DNA of 47,203 nucleotides from an uncultured Bacteroidota bacterium. GTDB lineage: Bacteria > Bacteroidota > Bacteroidia > Flavobacteriales > Flavobacteriaceae. Both the position numbers and the translations under genes were made by a program. The DNA lies in assembly GCA_902628605.1 (NCBI GenBank), contig CACONV010000005.1:1-47203 (forward strand), given 5' to 3'. The notes under the pieces were generated by a model. It ran no database searches, was not told the DNA's origin, and saw nothing but the letters and a program-made list of their open reading frames with translations. Below are positions 31,846-39,888 of the stretch, one piece after another. Numbering within the stretch: position 1 is the stretch's first letter; every line of letters begins with the position of its first letter.

Positions 31846-33540
31846 TTAATAATCTAAATCAAGTTTTTTTCTCAATATTTCGAGTGATGGATTTATCTCA
31901 ACTAATTTTTGAAATTTTTCTGTCGGTGTAAATAAAATATTTTTTTTAATTGACTTATTTGAATCAATCTTTACCTTAATAAAATCATTTTTTAGTGATT
32001 TTCTAATATATTCTATTAGCTTTGGAAGCTCATACTCTAATTCTTTTTTATTAATATCTGAAATTACAGTGTATTTTACCTCATTCTTATTTTTTTTTGG
32101 TCTGCTTATTTTTAGCAAAGAGGCTATATTAAATTCTTTATTTTGTAATTTCATATCATGATAAATATTCCAGCATCTTTCCAAATCTTCTTGTGTAAAA
32201 TAACTTTCGTTCCCTATACTTTTCGATTTTGTAAAATCATCACTTATTTTTCTTTTTTTAAATGTCCTTTTTTTTTCAACGCTTGCTAGTGAAAAGGAAG
32301 AAACTTCTTTAAATCCTGAATCTAACTTTTGAGTTTTATTTTTTAATTCATCTTTGTTGACTTCATGTTTAGAATCATATTTAGGAATTAAATTTCCTAA
32401 GGAACTTTTATTAACCCTCTCATTTTTATCATTTTCAATAATTATTGTTTTGTCATCATTTTTCAAGTTTTTTTTTTTAGGAATATTTTTTCCATCTACT
32501 TTTATAGATGAAATCTCTATTAAACACAATTCCGTATGAATTCTTTTATTATCAACATTTTTAAAATTTATTTCAAATGCATTTGTGATATTGAGTGCTT
32601 TTCTAATCCAACTTAAATCAACTCTTTTTGATTGATTATAATAGAAGTTTTTTAAGTTTTCGCTTGTTTCAATTAGTTTAAACGTCTTGTCATTCTTGCA
32701 GAAAAAAAGATTCCTAAAATGATTTGAAAGACCAATAATAAAATCTATTTCACTAAATCCACTTGTTATTATCTTATTAATGCCTATTAAAACTTCTGAA
32801 ATATTTTTTTCAATAATTTTGTCACAAATACTCAAGTATAGTTCAGATCCTATTATATTTAAGTTCTTTGAAACTTTACTAATGCTTAAATCGTTGTCAC
32901 AAAAGTTTATCATCCTGTCTAATATTTGCAAACCGTCCCTTAAAGATCCATCTGAAGACTCTGCTATTAGAAATAGAGCTTCATCGTCGAATTTAATTTC
33001 TTGTTCCAATAAGATAGCCTCCAGTTTCTTTTTTATATCTAAAACACTTATTCTCTTAAAATCATAAATTTGGCATCTTGATAAGACTGTAGGTAAGATT
33101 TTTGATTTTTCTGTTGTAGCTAATATAAAAATAACATGTTTTGGTGGTTCCTCTAGTGTTTTGAGAAATGCATTAAAAGCCTGAGTTGATAGCATATGCG
33201 CCTCATCAATAATATATATTTTAAAATTCCCAATTCTTGGTGGTACTCTTACTTGTTCATTTAAATTTCGAATATCATCAACCCCATTATTAGAAGCAGC
33301 ATCTAATTCAAAAATATTAAAAGAATAATCACTATTGTCCTCTTCGAAATTAATTTTCTTTGCTAAGATTCGAGCACATGTCGTTTTACCGACACCTCGA
33401 GGACCAGAAAATAAAAGAGCCTGACCTATTTTTTCTTTTTTTATAGCATTTTCAAGGGTGCTAGTAACAGCTTCTTGTCCAACAACATCCTCAAATGTTT
33501 TTGGCCGATATTTAATTGCAGAAATTTTATATTCACCCAT
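31846..33540 (-). CDS. dnaX: DNA polymerase III subunit tau/gamma
   Basis: DnaX forms the clamp-loader ATPase core. Walker A is GPRGVGKT (46-53), the Walker B region reads IIDEAHMLS (111-118), and the arginine finger is in SRC (154-156). The four-cysteine zinc module that normally lies between Walker A and FELDAASN is missing; the loop reads KKINFEEDNSDYSFN (61-75). I recall the same shortening in other flavobacterial DnaX proteins. The C-terminal half (about 365-564) is charged and poorly conserved, with a possible tau-like end. Length is 564 aa. An exact -7 box sits 5 nt before the ATG. Confidence 0.94.
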   Translation of the reverse strand: MGEYKISAIKYRPKTFEDVVGQEAVTSTLENAIKKEKIGQALLFSGPRGVGKTTCARILAKKINFEEDNSDYSFNIFELDAASNNGVDDIRNLNEQVRVPPRIGNFKIYIIDEAHMLSTQAFNAFLKTLEEPPKHVIFILATTEKSKILPTVLSRCQIYDFKRISVLDIKKKLEAILLEQEIKFDDEALFLIAESSDGSLRDGLQILDRMINFCDNDLSISKVSKNLNIIGSELYLSICDKIIEKNISEVLIGINKIITSGFSEIDFIIGLSNHFRNLFFCKNDKTFKLIETSENLKNFYYNQSKRVDLSWIRKALNITNAFEINFKNVDNKRIHTELCLIEISSIKVDGKNIPKKKNLKNDDKTIIIENDKNERVNKSSLGNLIPKYDSKHEVNKDELKNKTQKLDSGFKEVSSFSLASVEKKRTFKKRKISDDFTKSKSIGNESYFTQEDLERCWNIYHDMKLQNKEFNIASLLKISRPKKNKNEVKYTVISDINKKELEYELPKLIEYIRKSLKNDFIKVKIDSNKSIKKNILFTPTEKFQKLVEINPSLEILRKKLDLDY

Positions 33541-33545
33541 TAGCT

Positions 33546-33553
33546 CAAAAATA
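33546..33553 (-). promoter_or_regulatory. -7 promoter box for dnaX (TATTTTTG)
   Basis: Minus-strand TATTTTTG, exact TAnnTTTG, ending 5 nt before the dnaX ATG. A minus-strand TTTTG ending at 33579 could serve as -33, but the 25-nt spacer is longer than usual. Predicted transcription start is at or 1 nt before the ATG. Confidence 0.42.
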
Positions 33554-33617
33554 TAAAAAGCTTGTTTAATTTTTTTATCAAAATTTAAAATTCGATAAAA
33601 ATTGTTAACAATAATTA

Positions 33618-33625
33618 TAAATTTG
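33618..33625 (+). promoter_or_regulatory. -7 promoter box for rnpB (TAAATTTG)
   Basis: Exact TAnnTTTG box whose last base is 5 nt before the first base of the RNase P RNA P1 helix (33630). Because the rnpB 5' end is set by RNA structure, this spacing works as an internal measure of where transcription starts after the box. No clear TTG at -33 was found. Confidence 0.6.
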
Positions 33626-33629
33626 CAAT

Positions 33630-33916
33630 GCAGGTCTTCTTATCGCTCTAAATTTAGAGAGGAAAGTCCGGACACCGAAGAGCAGTATAGCGGGTAATAC
33701 CCGTCGATTATTGATATGATAATTAGGACTAGTGCAACAGAAAGTATGTACAGGAAAGCTGTAGTGAAATCATGTAAACTCTATACGGTGCAACGCCAAA
33801 TATATCTACATTTAAGAATTGCTCGTTCTTTGTAGAGGGGTAGGCGGTTTGAGTTTTTGAGTAATCAAAAACCTAGATAAATGATAAGACTTGACAGAAT
33901 CCGGCTTATGACCTGC
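33630..33916 (+). ncRNA. rnpB: RNase P RNA, bacterial class A
   Basis: The catalytic RNA of RNase P, which matures tRNA 5' ends. The universally conserved pieces are present in order: GAGGAAAGTCCGG at 33659-33671 (CR-I), AGTGCAACAGAAA at 33731-33743 (CR-II), GGTAGGCGG near 33840 and ACAGAATCCGGCTTA near 33893-33907 (CR-V). The ends pair as P1: GCAGGTC (33630-33636) with GACCTGC (33910-33916). About 287 nt is short, consistent with an AT-rich, reduced form. A run of nine T follows directly (33917-33925) and also covers the rsmD stop codon, so it probably ends transcription. Confidence 0.95.
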
Positions 33917-33923
33917 TTTTTTT

Positions 33924-34457
33924 TTATTTAAAAAAACTTAGTGAATTTGTTCCATATGTTCTAGTGTCAAAAAAATGCTCATAATTGCTAAATATATTTT
34001 TCTTATGGTGCTCAATAATTAGGATTCCATTTTTTTTTAAAATTTTTTTTCTAAAGATTAAATCTATCAAATCCTGTATTTTTTCTTTTGTTTGTGAATA
34101 TGGAGGATCAGCAATAATTAAATCAAACTTTAATTTCGTGATATATAAAAATTTGAGAGTAGTAGAATTAATTATATTTAATTTAATATCAAGTGTTTTT
34201 GAAAAATCATGTATAAATTTTACACACTTAACGTTCTTTTCAACTGATGTTATTTTTCTAACACCTCTCGAGGCTAGCTCATAGCTAATGTTACCACTTC
34301 CAGAAAAAAGATCCAAAGCATTTATTTCTTCAAAAACGAAATGCTGATTCAAAATATTAAATAGTGACTCCTTTGTTCTATCTGTGGTAGGTCTTACATT
34401 TTGAAGATTATTATAATTTATTTTTTTCCCTTTAAATTTTCCTGAAATTATTCTCAT
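33924..34457 (-). CDS. rsmD: 16S rRNA (guanine966-N2)-methyltransferase RsmD
   Basis: RsmD methylates G966 of 16S rRNA. From the ATG at 34457 the protein (177 aa) begins MRIISGKFKGKKI, the standard family start, which is why I reject the longer in-frame start at 34499. The SAM motif is DLFSGSGN (49-56), followed by RPTTDRTKESLFNIL before it and the catalytic ADPPY (about 118-122). It overlaps the 3' end of the upstream DUF3822 gene by 26 nt. Its stop lies in the T-tract after rnpB on the other strand. Confidence 0.93.
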   Translation of the reverse strand: MRIISGKFKGKKINYNNLQNVRPTTDRTKESLFNILNQHFVFEEINALDLFSGSGNISYELASRGVRKITSVEKNVKCVKFIHDFSKTLDIKLNIINSTTLKFLYITKLKFDLIIADPPYSQTKEKIQDLIDLIFRKKILKKNGILIIEHHKKNIFSNYEHFFDTRTYGTNSLSFFK

Positions 34458-35241
34458 AATTATAAAAATAATTGAAAAATGGAGCTGGGTGATTAACATC
34501 TATCTCCAAATTTTCTGGATAAGTAAATTTTGTTTGTGTATGAAATTCTTTAAAAGCATTATAATACTTTTGATAATTTTGAAATTTCCCCAAAAAAATG
34601 ACTATAAATTGATTTTGTTTAAGATAGAATTGCTCCAAAACAAAAAATAAATAATATAAAAATTCCTCTTCATTTTCGTGAGGGAAGGAATTATAAAGCA
34701 GCAACTGGGAGCCTTGATAAATAAATAAATCAAAATAGTCTTTTCTAAGATGAATAAACACCTTTTTTTTTAAATTTTCGGTAGATATTTTTGTTAAGTA
34801 GGGGATTAGTTCAGCTGCAAAATGAGTTATTTCCATGGTGACTTCCAAATCTTTTAAAAGAAGTCCCAACTCCTTGCTTTGAGAAAAAACAAATACTTGA
34901 TTACTTGATTTAATAATTTTTGCTTCAATTATTTTATTTATTAAATCATCTTCAGATAAAGACAAATACAGATTTTTATTTTTTTCGTCAAAGAGTTTGT
35001 GTGGTACAATCACTCCTGCATTGTCAAATAAAATACATTTGTTATTCTTTTTTTTAATATCATGATATTTAAACCAAGTACTAAGAGTTTCTGAATTAAT
35101 GTTTTTTTTTTCTAAATCGAAATAAAGTGTTTGATCTAAAGTACAAAATGCAGCTCTATCTTTAAAAACTAGTATAGATAGGTCATCCGAAGTTATTTTT
35201 TTATCAATTTGTAGCATCAAAAATTGTTGGCCAATTTCCAT
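34432..35241 (-). CDS. DUF3822 family protein (actin-like fold, function unknown)
   Basis: A 269-residue protein of the kind found next to rsmD in flavobacteria and annotated DUF3822. I see no signal peptide or membrane helix. Segments such as KKITSDDLSILVFKDRAAFCTLDQ at the start and FLYYLFFVLEQFYLKQNQFIVIFLG (both in pieces) fit a two-lobed actin-like arrangement reported for pilus-linked homologues, but I am not sure of that. There is a possible second start at 35217 (MLQIDKK). It overlaps the upstream gene by 38 nt (or 14 nt with the shorter start), so the two are coupled. Confidence 0.7.
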   Translation of the reverse strand: MEIGQQFLMLQIDKKITSDDLSILVFKDRAAFCTLDQTLYFDLEKKNINSETLSTWFKYHDIKKKNNKCILFDNAGVIVPHKLFDEKNKNLYLSLSEDDLINKIIEAKIIKSSNQVFVFSQSKELGLLLKDLEVTMEITHFAAELIPYLTKISTENLKKKVFIHLRKDYFDLFIYQGSQLLLYNSFPHENEEEFLYYLFFVLEQFYLKQNQFIVIFLGKFQNYQKYYNAFKEFHTQTKFTYPENLEIDVNHPAPFFNYFYNYENNFRKI

Positions 35242-35851
35242 TTGTACTAACGTTGGAAAGAGATCCTAAAATTATATCTGGCCCATTAACACCGTCAACT
35301 GAAATTGTCTCATTTTCCTGTTTTAATAAATCTTTGTTTTGATCATACAAAACAATATTTTTTGAAATTTTGACTTCAAACACAGGAACTTTGTAGCCAT
35401 TCTTATCAATTATCATTGATTTTATTTTAAAAACACTATCTTCTACGCCCTTTACTGGAAGAAAAGCCATTCTTTTATATTCTTCATTTCCTTTGAACAA
35501 AGAATCTTTAACATTTACTGTCCCTAGTGTGTCAATGACAATAACCTCTCTAAGCATATCTATTCTATATACTCGATCGTACTCTAAATATGATGAATCT
35601 CTTTTTTCAATTAAGGTAAAAATACCCGTATCAATAAACTTAATTAGACTATCAAAATTATCAGAGAAAACACCTTTTACGTCTTTATGGGCAATTTGAG
35701 CTTTCCTAATTAATTTTAATTTATTTATAACCTGAGCGTATCTTTTATTTTTAATTTCATTAAACTCAATCGGTCCATTGATTGAGTCATAGATTTTATA
35801 ACTAAAAAAAATAATTAATATCCAAAGAAAAGCAAGAATACCTTTTTTCAT
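35204..35851 (-). CDS. Conserved membrane-anchored protein of unknown function
   Basis: A 215-residue protein with a single N-terminal hydrophobic helix (about 4-18, ILAFLWILIIFFSYK) and a soluble part. RYAQVINKLKLIRKAQIAHKDVKGVF in the first third resembles the N-terminal helix and alpha-beta loop of pseudopilin-like proteins, but there is no prepilin peptidase site. The order of this gene, DUF3822 and rsmD is conserved in flavobacteria as far as I recall. No function can be given. It has a good promoter upstream and heads the three-gene unit. Confidence 0.65.
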   Translation of the reverse strand: MKKGILAFLWILIIFFSYKIYDSINGPIEFNEIKNKRYAQVINKLKLIRKAQIAHKDVKGVFSDNFDSLIKFIDTGIFTLIEKRDSSYLEYDRVYRIDMLREVIVIDTLGTVNVKDSLFKGNEEYKRMAFLPVKGVEDSVFKIKSMIIDKNGYKVPVFEVKISKNIVLYDQNKDLLKQENETISVDGVNGPDIILGSLSNVSTNGNWPTIFDATN

Positions 35852-35874
35852 TTTAGATTTTTTGACGTGTTGGA

Positions 35875-35903
35875 CAAATCTACAATTTTTTTTTATTCTT
35901 CAA
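35875..35903 (-). promoter_or_regulatory. Promoter of the 35851 gene (TTG - 18 nt - TAGATTTG)
   Basis: On the minus strand: TTG at 35903-35901, an 18-nt spacer and an exact -7 box TAGATTTG at 35882-35875. Expected transcript start is near 35870, about 19 nt before the ATG at 35851. It sits back to back with the kdsB promoter inside a 95-bp gap. Confidence 0.6.
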
Positions 35904-35933
35904 TGTTTGTTTAATTACAAATTTAAAATAGAT

Positions 35934-35941
35934 TATATTTG
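35934..35941 (+). promoter_or_regulatory. -7 promoter box for kdsB (TATATTTG)
   Basis: Exact TAnnTTTG ending 5 nt before the kdsB ATG. A TTTG at 35906-35909 is a possible -33 element with a long 24-nt spacer. The predicted mRNA would be leaderless or nearly so. Confidence 0.45.
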
Positions 35942-35946
35942 GTTAA

Positions 35947-36681
35947 ATGAGAGTGATTGCTATAATTCCTGCGAGATTAAACTCCAAACGCTTTCCTAGA
36001 AAATTAGTGGAAAAAATCAACGGTACACCCTTGATTTTAATGACCTATCAAAATTTATTATCTATGAATATTTTTGATGAAATAATAGTTGCCACTGACA
36101 GCTTTGAAATTTCAAACATTATTAAAAACAATGGAGGTGAAGTTTTTTTAAGTAAAAAAGAACACTTTTGTGGAAGTGACAGGGTGTCTGAGGCATCTGG
36201 GAACTTCAAATCTGATATTGTAATTAATGTTCAAGGGGATGAACCATTTGTAAAATTAAAGAGTATTAGAAAAATAATTGATTTTTTCAGTGATAAACGA
36301 AATAAAAATATTTCCGTTGTTTCACTTATTTATAAAACAAATAATACTGAAATTATTAATGATGAAAATTGCGTAAAAGTTGTTACTGATAAAAATAATT
36401 TTGCAATGTATTTTTCAAGAAGTAAAATTCCTTTTTTACGAAATATTGATAAAAGTTTTAATTTCTTCATTCATGTTGGAGTTTATGGATTTTTAAGTCA
36501 ATCTATTATTGAATTTTCAAGTTTAAAACCAAGTAAACTTGAAAAGATAGAAATGTTAGAATGTATTAGATTTATCGAAAATGGAAAAAGAATTAAGATG
36601 ATTCATATTGATAATCCAACAATAGGAATTGACACACCCAATGATCTAATAGAAGCAAAAAAATATTTAGAATCTATTTAA
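35947..36681 (+). CDS. kdsB: 3-deoxy-manno-octulosonate (KDO) cytidylyltransferase
   Basis: KdsB activates KDO to CMP-KDO for the inner core of lipopolysaccharide. The 244-residue protein has PARLNSKRFPRK (8-19), the CTP-binding start, ATDS, the FCGSDRVSEA motif (typically TGTDR), NVQGDEPF with the metal-binding Asp, YFSRSKIPF, and HVGVYGF near 178. These are all KdsB-typical. The acyltransferase gene follows 1 bp later. Confidence 0.95.
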   Translation: MRVIAIIPARLNSKRFPRKLVEKINGTPLILMTYQNLLSMNIFDEIIVATDSFEISNIIKNNGGEVFLSKKEHFCGSDRVSEASGNFKSDIVINVQGDEPFVKLKSIRKIIDFFSDKRNKNISVVSLIYKTNNTEIINDENCVKVVTDKNNFAMYFSRSKIPFLRNIDKSFNFFIHVGVYGFLSQSIIEFSSLKPSKLEKIEMLECIRFIENGKRIKMIHIDNPTIGIDTPNDLIEAKKYLESI

Positions 36682-36682
36682 C

Positions 36683-37228
36683 ATGTTTAGCTATATATGT
36701 GAATTTCTAACCTTTAAAATATTTAAATTTAAGGTGAAAGGCAATTTCCCTATCAATAAAAAGCTGATTGTTTTGGTTTTTCCTCATACCAGTAACTGGG
36801 ATTTTGTTGTTGCTATTGGAGTAAGGAAACTACTTCATGAAGAAATTAACTTTGTGATAAAAAAAGAATACTACAATTTTTTAACTACTAATTTTTTTAA
36901 TAGCCTTGGTGGAAGACCGATTGATAGAAGTGGTAAAATGAATTCAGTTGAAAAAATTTCACAAATGTTTGAAAACAACGAAGTTTTTAGAATTGCTATA
37001 GCTCCAGAGGGAACCAGAAAATTAGTATCTCAATGGAAAACTGGGTTTTATCATATTGCTTTGAAGACCAATTGTAAGATACTACCAGTTGCATTTGATT
37101 GGAAAAAACGCGAGGTTAAAATTTTTAATCTTTTTTCAGCAACTTGTAACTTCGAAAATGATTTAAAACTTTTAAAATCCTTATTCAAAGGAGTTGAAGG
37201 AAAAATTCCAGAAAACAGTAAGCTTTAG
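36683..37228 (+). CDS. PlsC-like acyltransferase family protein
   Basis: A 181-residue 1-acyl-glycerol-3-phosphate acyltransferase-like protein. The HX4D motif is PHTSNWD (His35, Asp40), and the substrate motif is APEGTRK (EGTR at 109-112). It lacks the long N-terminal membrane helix of classical PlsC and belongs to the short group found widely in Bacteroidota. The acceptor is unknown; position after kdsB points weakly to envelope lipid or lipid A-related acylation. It ends 3 bp from the yebC stop on the opposite strand. Confidence 0.83.
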   Translation: MFSYICEFLTFKIFKFKVKGNFPINKKLIVLVFPHTSNWDFVVAIGVRKLLHEEINFVIKKEYYNFLTTNFFNSLGGRPIDRSGKMNSVEKISQMFENNEVFRIAIAPEGTRKLVSQWKTGFYHIALKTNCKILPVAFDWKKREVKIFNLFSATCNFENDLKLLKSLFKGVEGKIPENSKL

Positions 37229-37231
37229 AAT

Positions 37232-37939
37232 TTATTTAAGGTTACTAAATACATTAAGAACATCACTATCTTCCTCTATTAAATTAATAAGTTTATTCAC
37301 TTCCTCTGTGTTTAATTTATCTAACTCTAAAGTGTTTGTTGGAATTCTTTCAAATTCTGATGATAAAATATTAATGGATTCGCTTTCTAATTTATGTTGA
37401 ATTAAACCAAAGTTGTCAAAAGGTGCATAAACAAAAACCTCATCATCAACAGTAAAAAGTTCGTCTATACCGTAGTCAATTAATTCTAGTTCAAGTTTTT
37501 CCAAATCTAAACCTTTTGGATTAAGTTTAAAATTACATTTATGCTCGAACAAATATTCTACAGAACCTGAAATACCAAGAGATCCTCCAAATTTATTGAA
37601 ATAACTTCTTATGTTGGCAACTGTTCTATTATTATTATCGGTTGCGGTTTCAATTAATATTGCTATTCCATGAGGTGCATACCCTTCAAAAAGGATTTTT
37701 TTGTAGCCAATTGTGTTAGAATCATTTGCTTTTTTAAGTGCTCTTTTAATATTTTCTTTTGGCATATTTGCACTTTTGGCGTTTTGTATTAACGCTCTTA
37801 GTTTTGAATTTGTTTTGGGGTCAACTCCTCCTTCTTTAGCACAAATCGTAATCTCTTTAACAATCTTTGTAAAGGTCTTTGCCATTGAGGACCACCTTTT
37901 AATTTTTCTACTTTTTCTAAATTCAAATGCTCTTCCCAT
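37232..37939 (-). CDS. yebC: YebC/PmpR family regulatory protein
   Basis: A 235-residue protein with the standard YebC start MGRAFEFRKSRKIKRW and then KTFTKIVKEITICAKEGGVDPKTNSKLR in pieces, followed by ENIKRALKKA and YEGYAPHGI-like FEGYAPHGIAILIE. YebC-family proteins bind DNA, and some act in translation of polyproline stretches. I take the ATG at 37939; an in-frame ATG at 37981 would only add 14 residues that do not fit the family. It overlaps the SDR gene end by 17 nt. Confidence 0.94.
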   Translation of the reverse strand: MGRAFEFRKSRKIKRWSSMAKTFTKIVKEITICAKEGGVDPKTNSKLRALIQNAKSANMPKENIKRALKKANDSNTIGYKKILFEGYAPHGIAILIETATDNNNRTVANIRSYFNKFGGSLGISGSVEYLFEHKCNFKLNPKGLDLEKLELELIDYGIDELFTVDDEVFVYAPFDNFGLIQHKLESESINILSSEFERIPTNTLELDKLNTEEVNKLINLIEEDSDVLNVFSNLK

Positions 37940-38759
37940 TTTTCTGCTTATCAGTATGTGAATCAGACAAAACCTCATCACATGTAATAGTTAAATGACT
38001 TGGTAATTTGTTTTCTCTAGGTAAAACTGCAATATAGTGTAAGTCGTTTATTGTAAATACTTGTTTAAACACTATTTTATTAAAGTTTCTGTGAATTGCT
38101 AATTTTTTAAAAAACTCATGATGGCTAATCAAATCTGTGCTTCCTAAATGAAAAATCCCATTCAATCCTTGATTAATGATATAATGAATTTGTTGACACA
38201 ATTTTAAAATACTATTAACATTAATTATTGAATTTGGAAAAACTTCAAATGCTTTGTTATTCAGCATTTTATCCTTCATCTCTTTAATTCTTGGGCAGTT
38301 TACACCAAATATCATAGGAAGTCTAGCAATAACAAAATTTTTAGTTTCCATTCTCAGAATTGCATTTTCAATCTTAATTTTAAAAATACCATATTTACTT
38401 TCTGACAATGTCTTGTCGTGTTCGTATGAGGGGTAATTGTGAAATGAATCAAAAACATTTGATGATGATAAGAAAATCAACTTAAAATTGAATTTTTTCG
38501 AATAAATGATCAATAAATTATGTAGAGTGATTTGATTTTCAAAAGGTCCTCTTAATGAGGAAATTATGATAGTTGGTTTTATTTTAGTTAAAAGTTTTTC
38601 TATGTTGTCTTTTTCGATATCGTACTTAAAAAAATGCTTATTCTTTTTAAAATTAATATTTGAGTTATAGGTGCCAAATGTTTTGAAGAAAGGGCTTAAA
38701 TCCTTGTATAATGAGTATCCTATAAATCCACTTCCACCAAGAATTAAAATATTATTCAC
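37923..38759 (-). CDS. NAD(P)-dependent epimerase/reductase-like SDR (RmlD-like)
   Basis: An extended short-chain dehydrogenase-like protein of 278 residues. The nucleotide motif GGSGFIG (8-14) is intact, SSSNVFD and the Tyr123-x3-Lys127 pair (YGIFK) match the catalytic site, and ARLPMIFG resembles RmlD-type dTDP-4-dehydrorhamnose reductases. It lies between gcvT and yebC, a position seen in other flavobacteria, with no sugar-nucleotide cluster around it, so its substrate is unknown. It starts directly after the gcvT stop with no gap. Confidence 0.8.
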   Translation of the reverse strand: MNNILILGGSGFIGYSLYKDLSPFFKTFGTYNSNINFKKNKHFFKYDIEKDNIEKLLTKIKPTIIISSLRGPFENQITLHNLLIIYSKKFNFKLIFLSSSNVFDSFHNYPSYEHDKTLSESKYGIFKIKIENAILRMETKNFVIARLPMIFGVNCPRIKEMKDKMLNNKAFEVFPNSIINVNSILKLCQQIHYIINQGLNGIFHLGSTDLISHHEFFKKLAIHRNFNKIVFKQVFTINDLHYIAVLPRENKLPSHLTITCDEVLSDSHTDKQKNGKSI

Positions 38760-39845
38760 TTATGATTTAATAAAAGGTAAAGAATAAATTTCAGCTTTAA
38801 ATATTTTTCTGTTGTTGTCGACAAAAACTTCTTCACCATAATTTAGCTTACGTTTTAAAATAAAACCTATCCCAATTGGTGTTTTTAGAGTTGGCGAAAA
38901 AGTTCCTGATGTAATCCTTCCTATTTTCTCTTTGTCTGAATTAAGGATTATGTTCCCTTTTCTAGGAATGATTCTTTCCTCAGACTTAATTCCGGTAATC
39001 ATGTACTTACATCCTTTTTTTATATCCTCTTCGATAAAGCTACTTCCATAAAAATTTGTCTCAGTTTTAGTAATCCAACTCAAACCAGCCTCAATAGGAG
39101 ATGTATTTTCGTCAATTTCATTTCCATACAAGCAATAACCCATTTCTATTCTTAATGAATCTCTAGCTGCAAGACCAATCGGCAAAATATTAAATTCATT
39201 TCCTTCATTGAGCAGTGCACCCCATATCCGCTGAACATTTTCATTATCGCAATAAATTTCGTAACCTCCAGCGCCAGTATAACCAGTTGATCCAACAATC
39301 ACTTTTTTAATTCCAGCTATATTAGTCACACAGTTCATATAATTTTTTAAAGTTCCAAAATTAAAATCAGAAATTTTATTTAAAAGATTGGTTGAATTTG
39401 GACCTTGAATTGATAAAAGAGAAATATTGTCTGAAATATTTTTCAAGACAGCATTAAATTTTTTATTTAATGAGTTTAGATGTTCCCAATCTTTTTCAAT
39501 ATTAGACGCGTTTACAACTAATAAATACTTATTTTCCTCTAATTTGTAAACTATTAAATCATCTATAATCCCTGAATTCAAGTTTGGCAAGTAATTATAT
39601 TGAGCTCCACCAATGAATAGTTTCTTGACATCATTACTGCAACAATATTGTAAAAAATTTTCAGCATTCTCACCTTCAACTAAAAACTCACCCATGTGTG
39701 AAACGTCAAATACTCCTACACTATTTCTTACACAATTATGTTCATTGATTATGCTCCCATAAGAAATTGGCATATTGTATCCAGCAAAATTAGTCATATT
39801 AGCCCCTAACGCTTTGTGGATTTCATAGAGTTCGGTTTTCTTCAT
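38760..39845 (-). CDS. gcvT: Glycine cleavage system aminomethyltransferase (T protein)
   Basis: GcvT transfers the methylene group from the aminomethyl-lipoyl H protein to tetrahydrofolate. The 361-residue protein begins LYEIHKALGANMTNFAGYNMPISYG and has VFDVSHMGEF, QYNYLPNLNSGIIDDLIVY (in pieces) with the catalytic Asp in the GIIDDL motif, TGYTGAGGYEIYC, and GLAARDSLRIEMGYCLYGNEID (in pieces). Length is normal. A 43-bp gap without an exact promoter box separates it from thrC. The LpdA partner is in this window; gcvH and gcvP are not. Confidence 0.95.
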   Translation of the reverse strand: MKKTELYEIHKALGANMTNFAGYNMPISYGSIINEHNCVRNSVGVFDVSHMGEFLVEGENAENFLQYCCSNDVKKLFIGGAQYNYLPNLNSGIIDDLIVYKLEENKYLLVVNASNIEKDWEHLNSLNKKFNAVLKNISDNISLLSIQGPNSTNLLNKISDFNFGTLKNYMNCVTNIAGIKKVIVGSTGYTGAGGYEIYCDNENVQRIWGALLNEGNEFNILPIGLAARDSLRIEMGYCLYGNEIDENTSPIEAGLSWITKTETNFYGSSFIEEDIKKGCKYMITGIKSEERIIPRKGNIILNSDKEKIGRITSGTFSPTLKTPIGIGFILKRKLNYGEEVFVDNNRKIFKAEIYSLPFIKS

Positions 39846-39888
39846 TTTAAATTTTTTCAGATTATGATTTGATTATTTGCAATACCAA

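Noticed and set aside
34458..34499. Longer rsmD start at 34499
   Set aside because: MRIISGKFKG at 34457 is the conserved family start; the extra 14 residues lie in the DUF3822 coding region.
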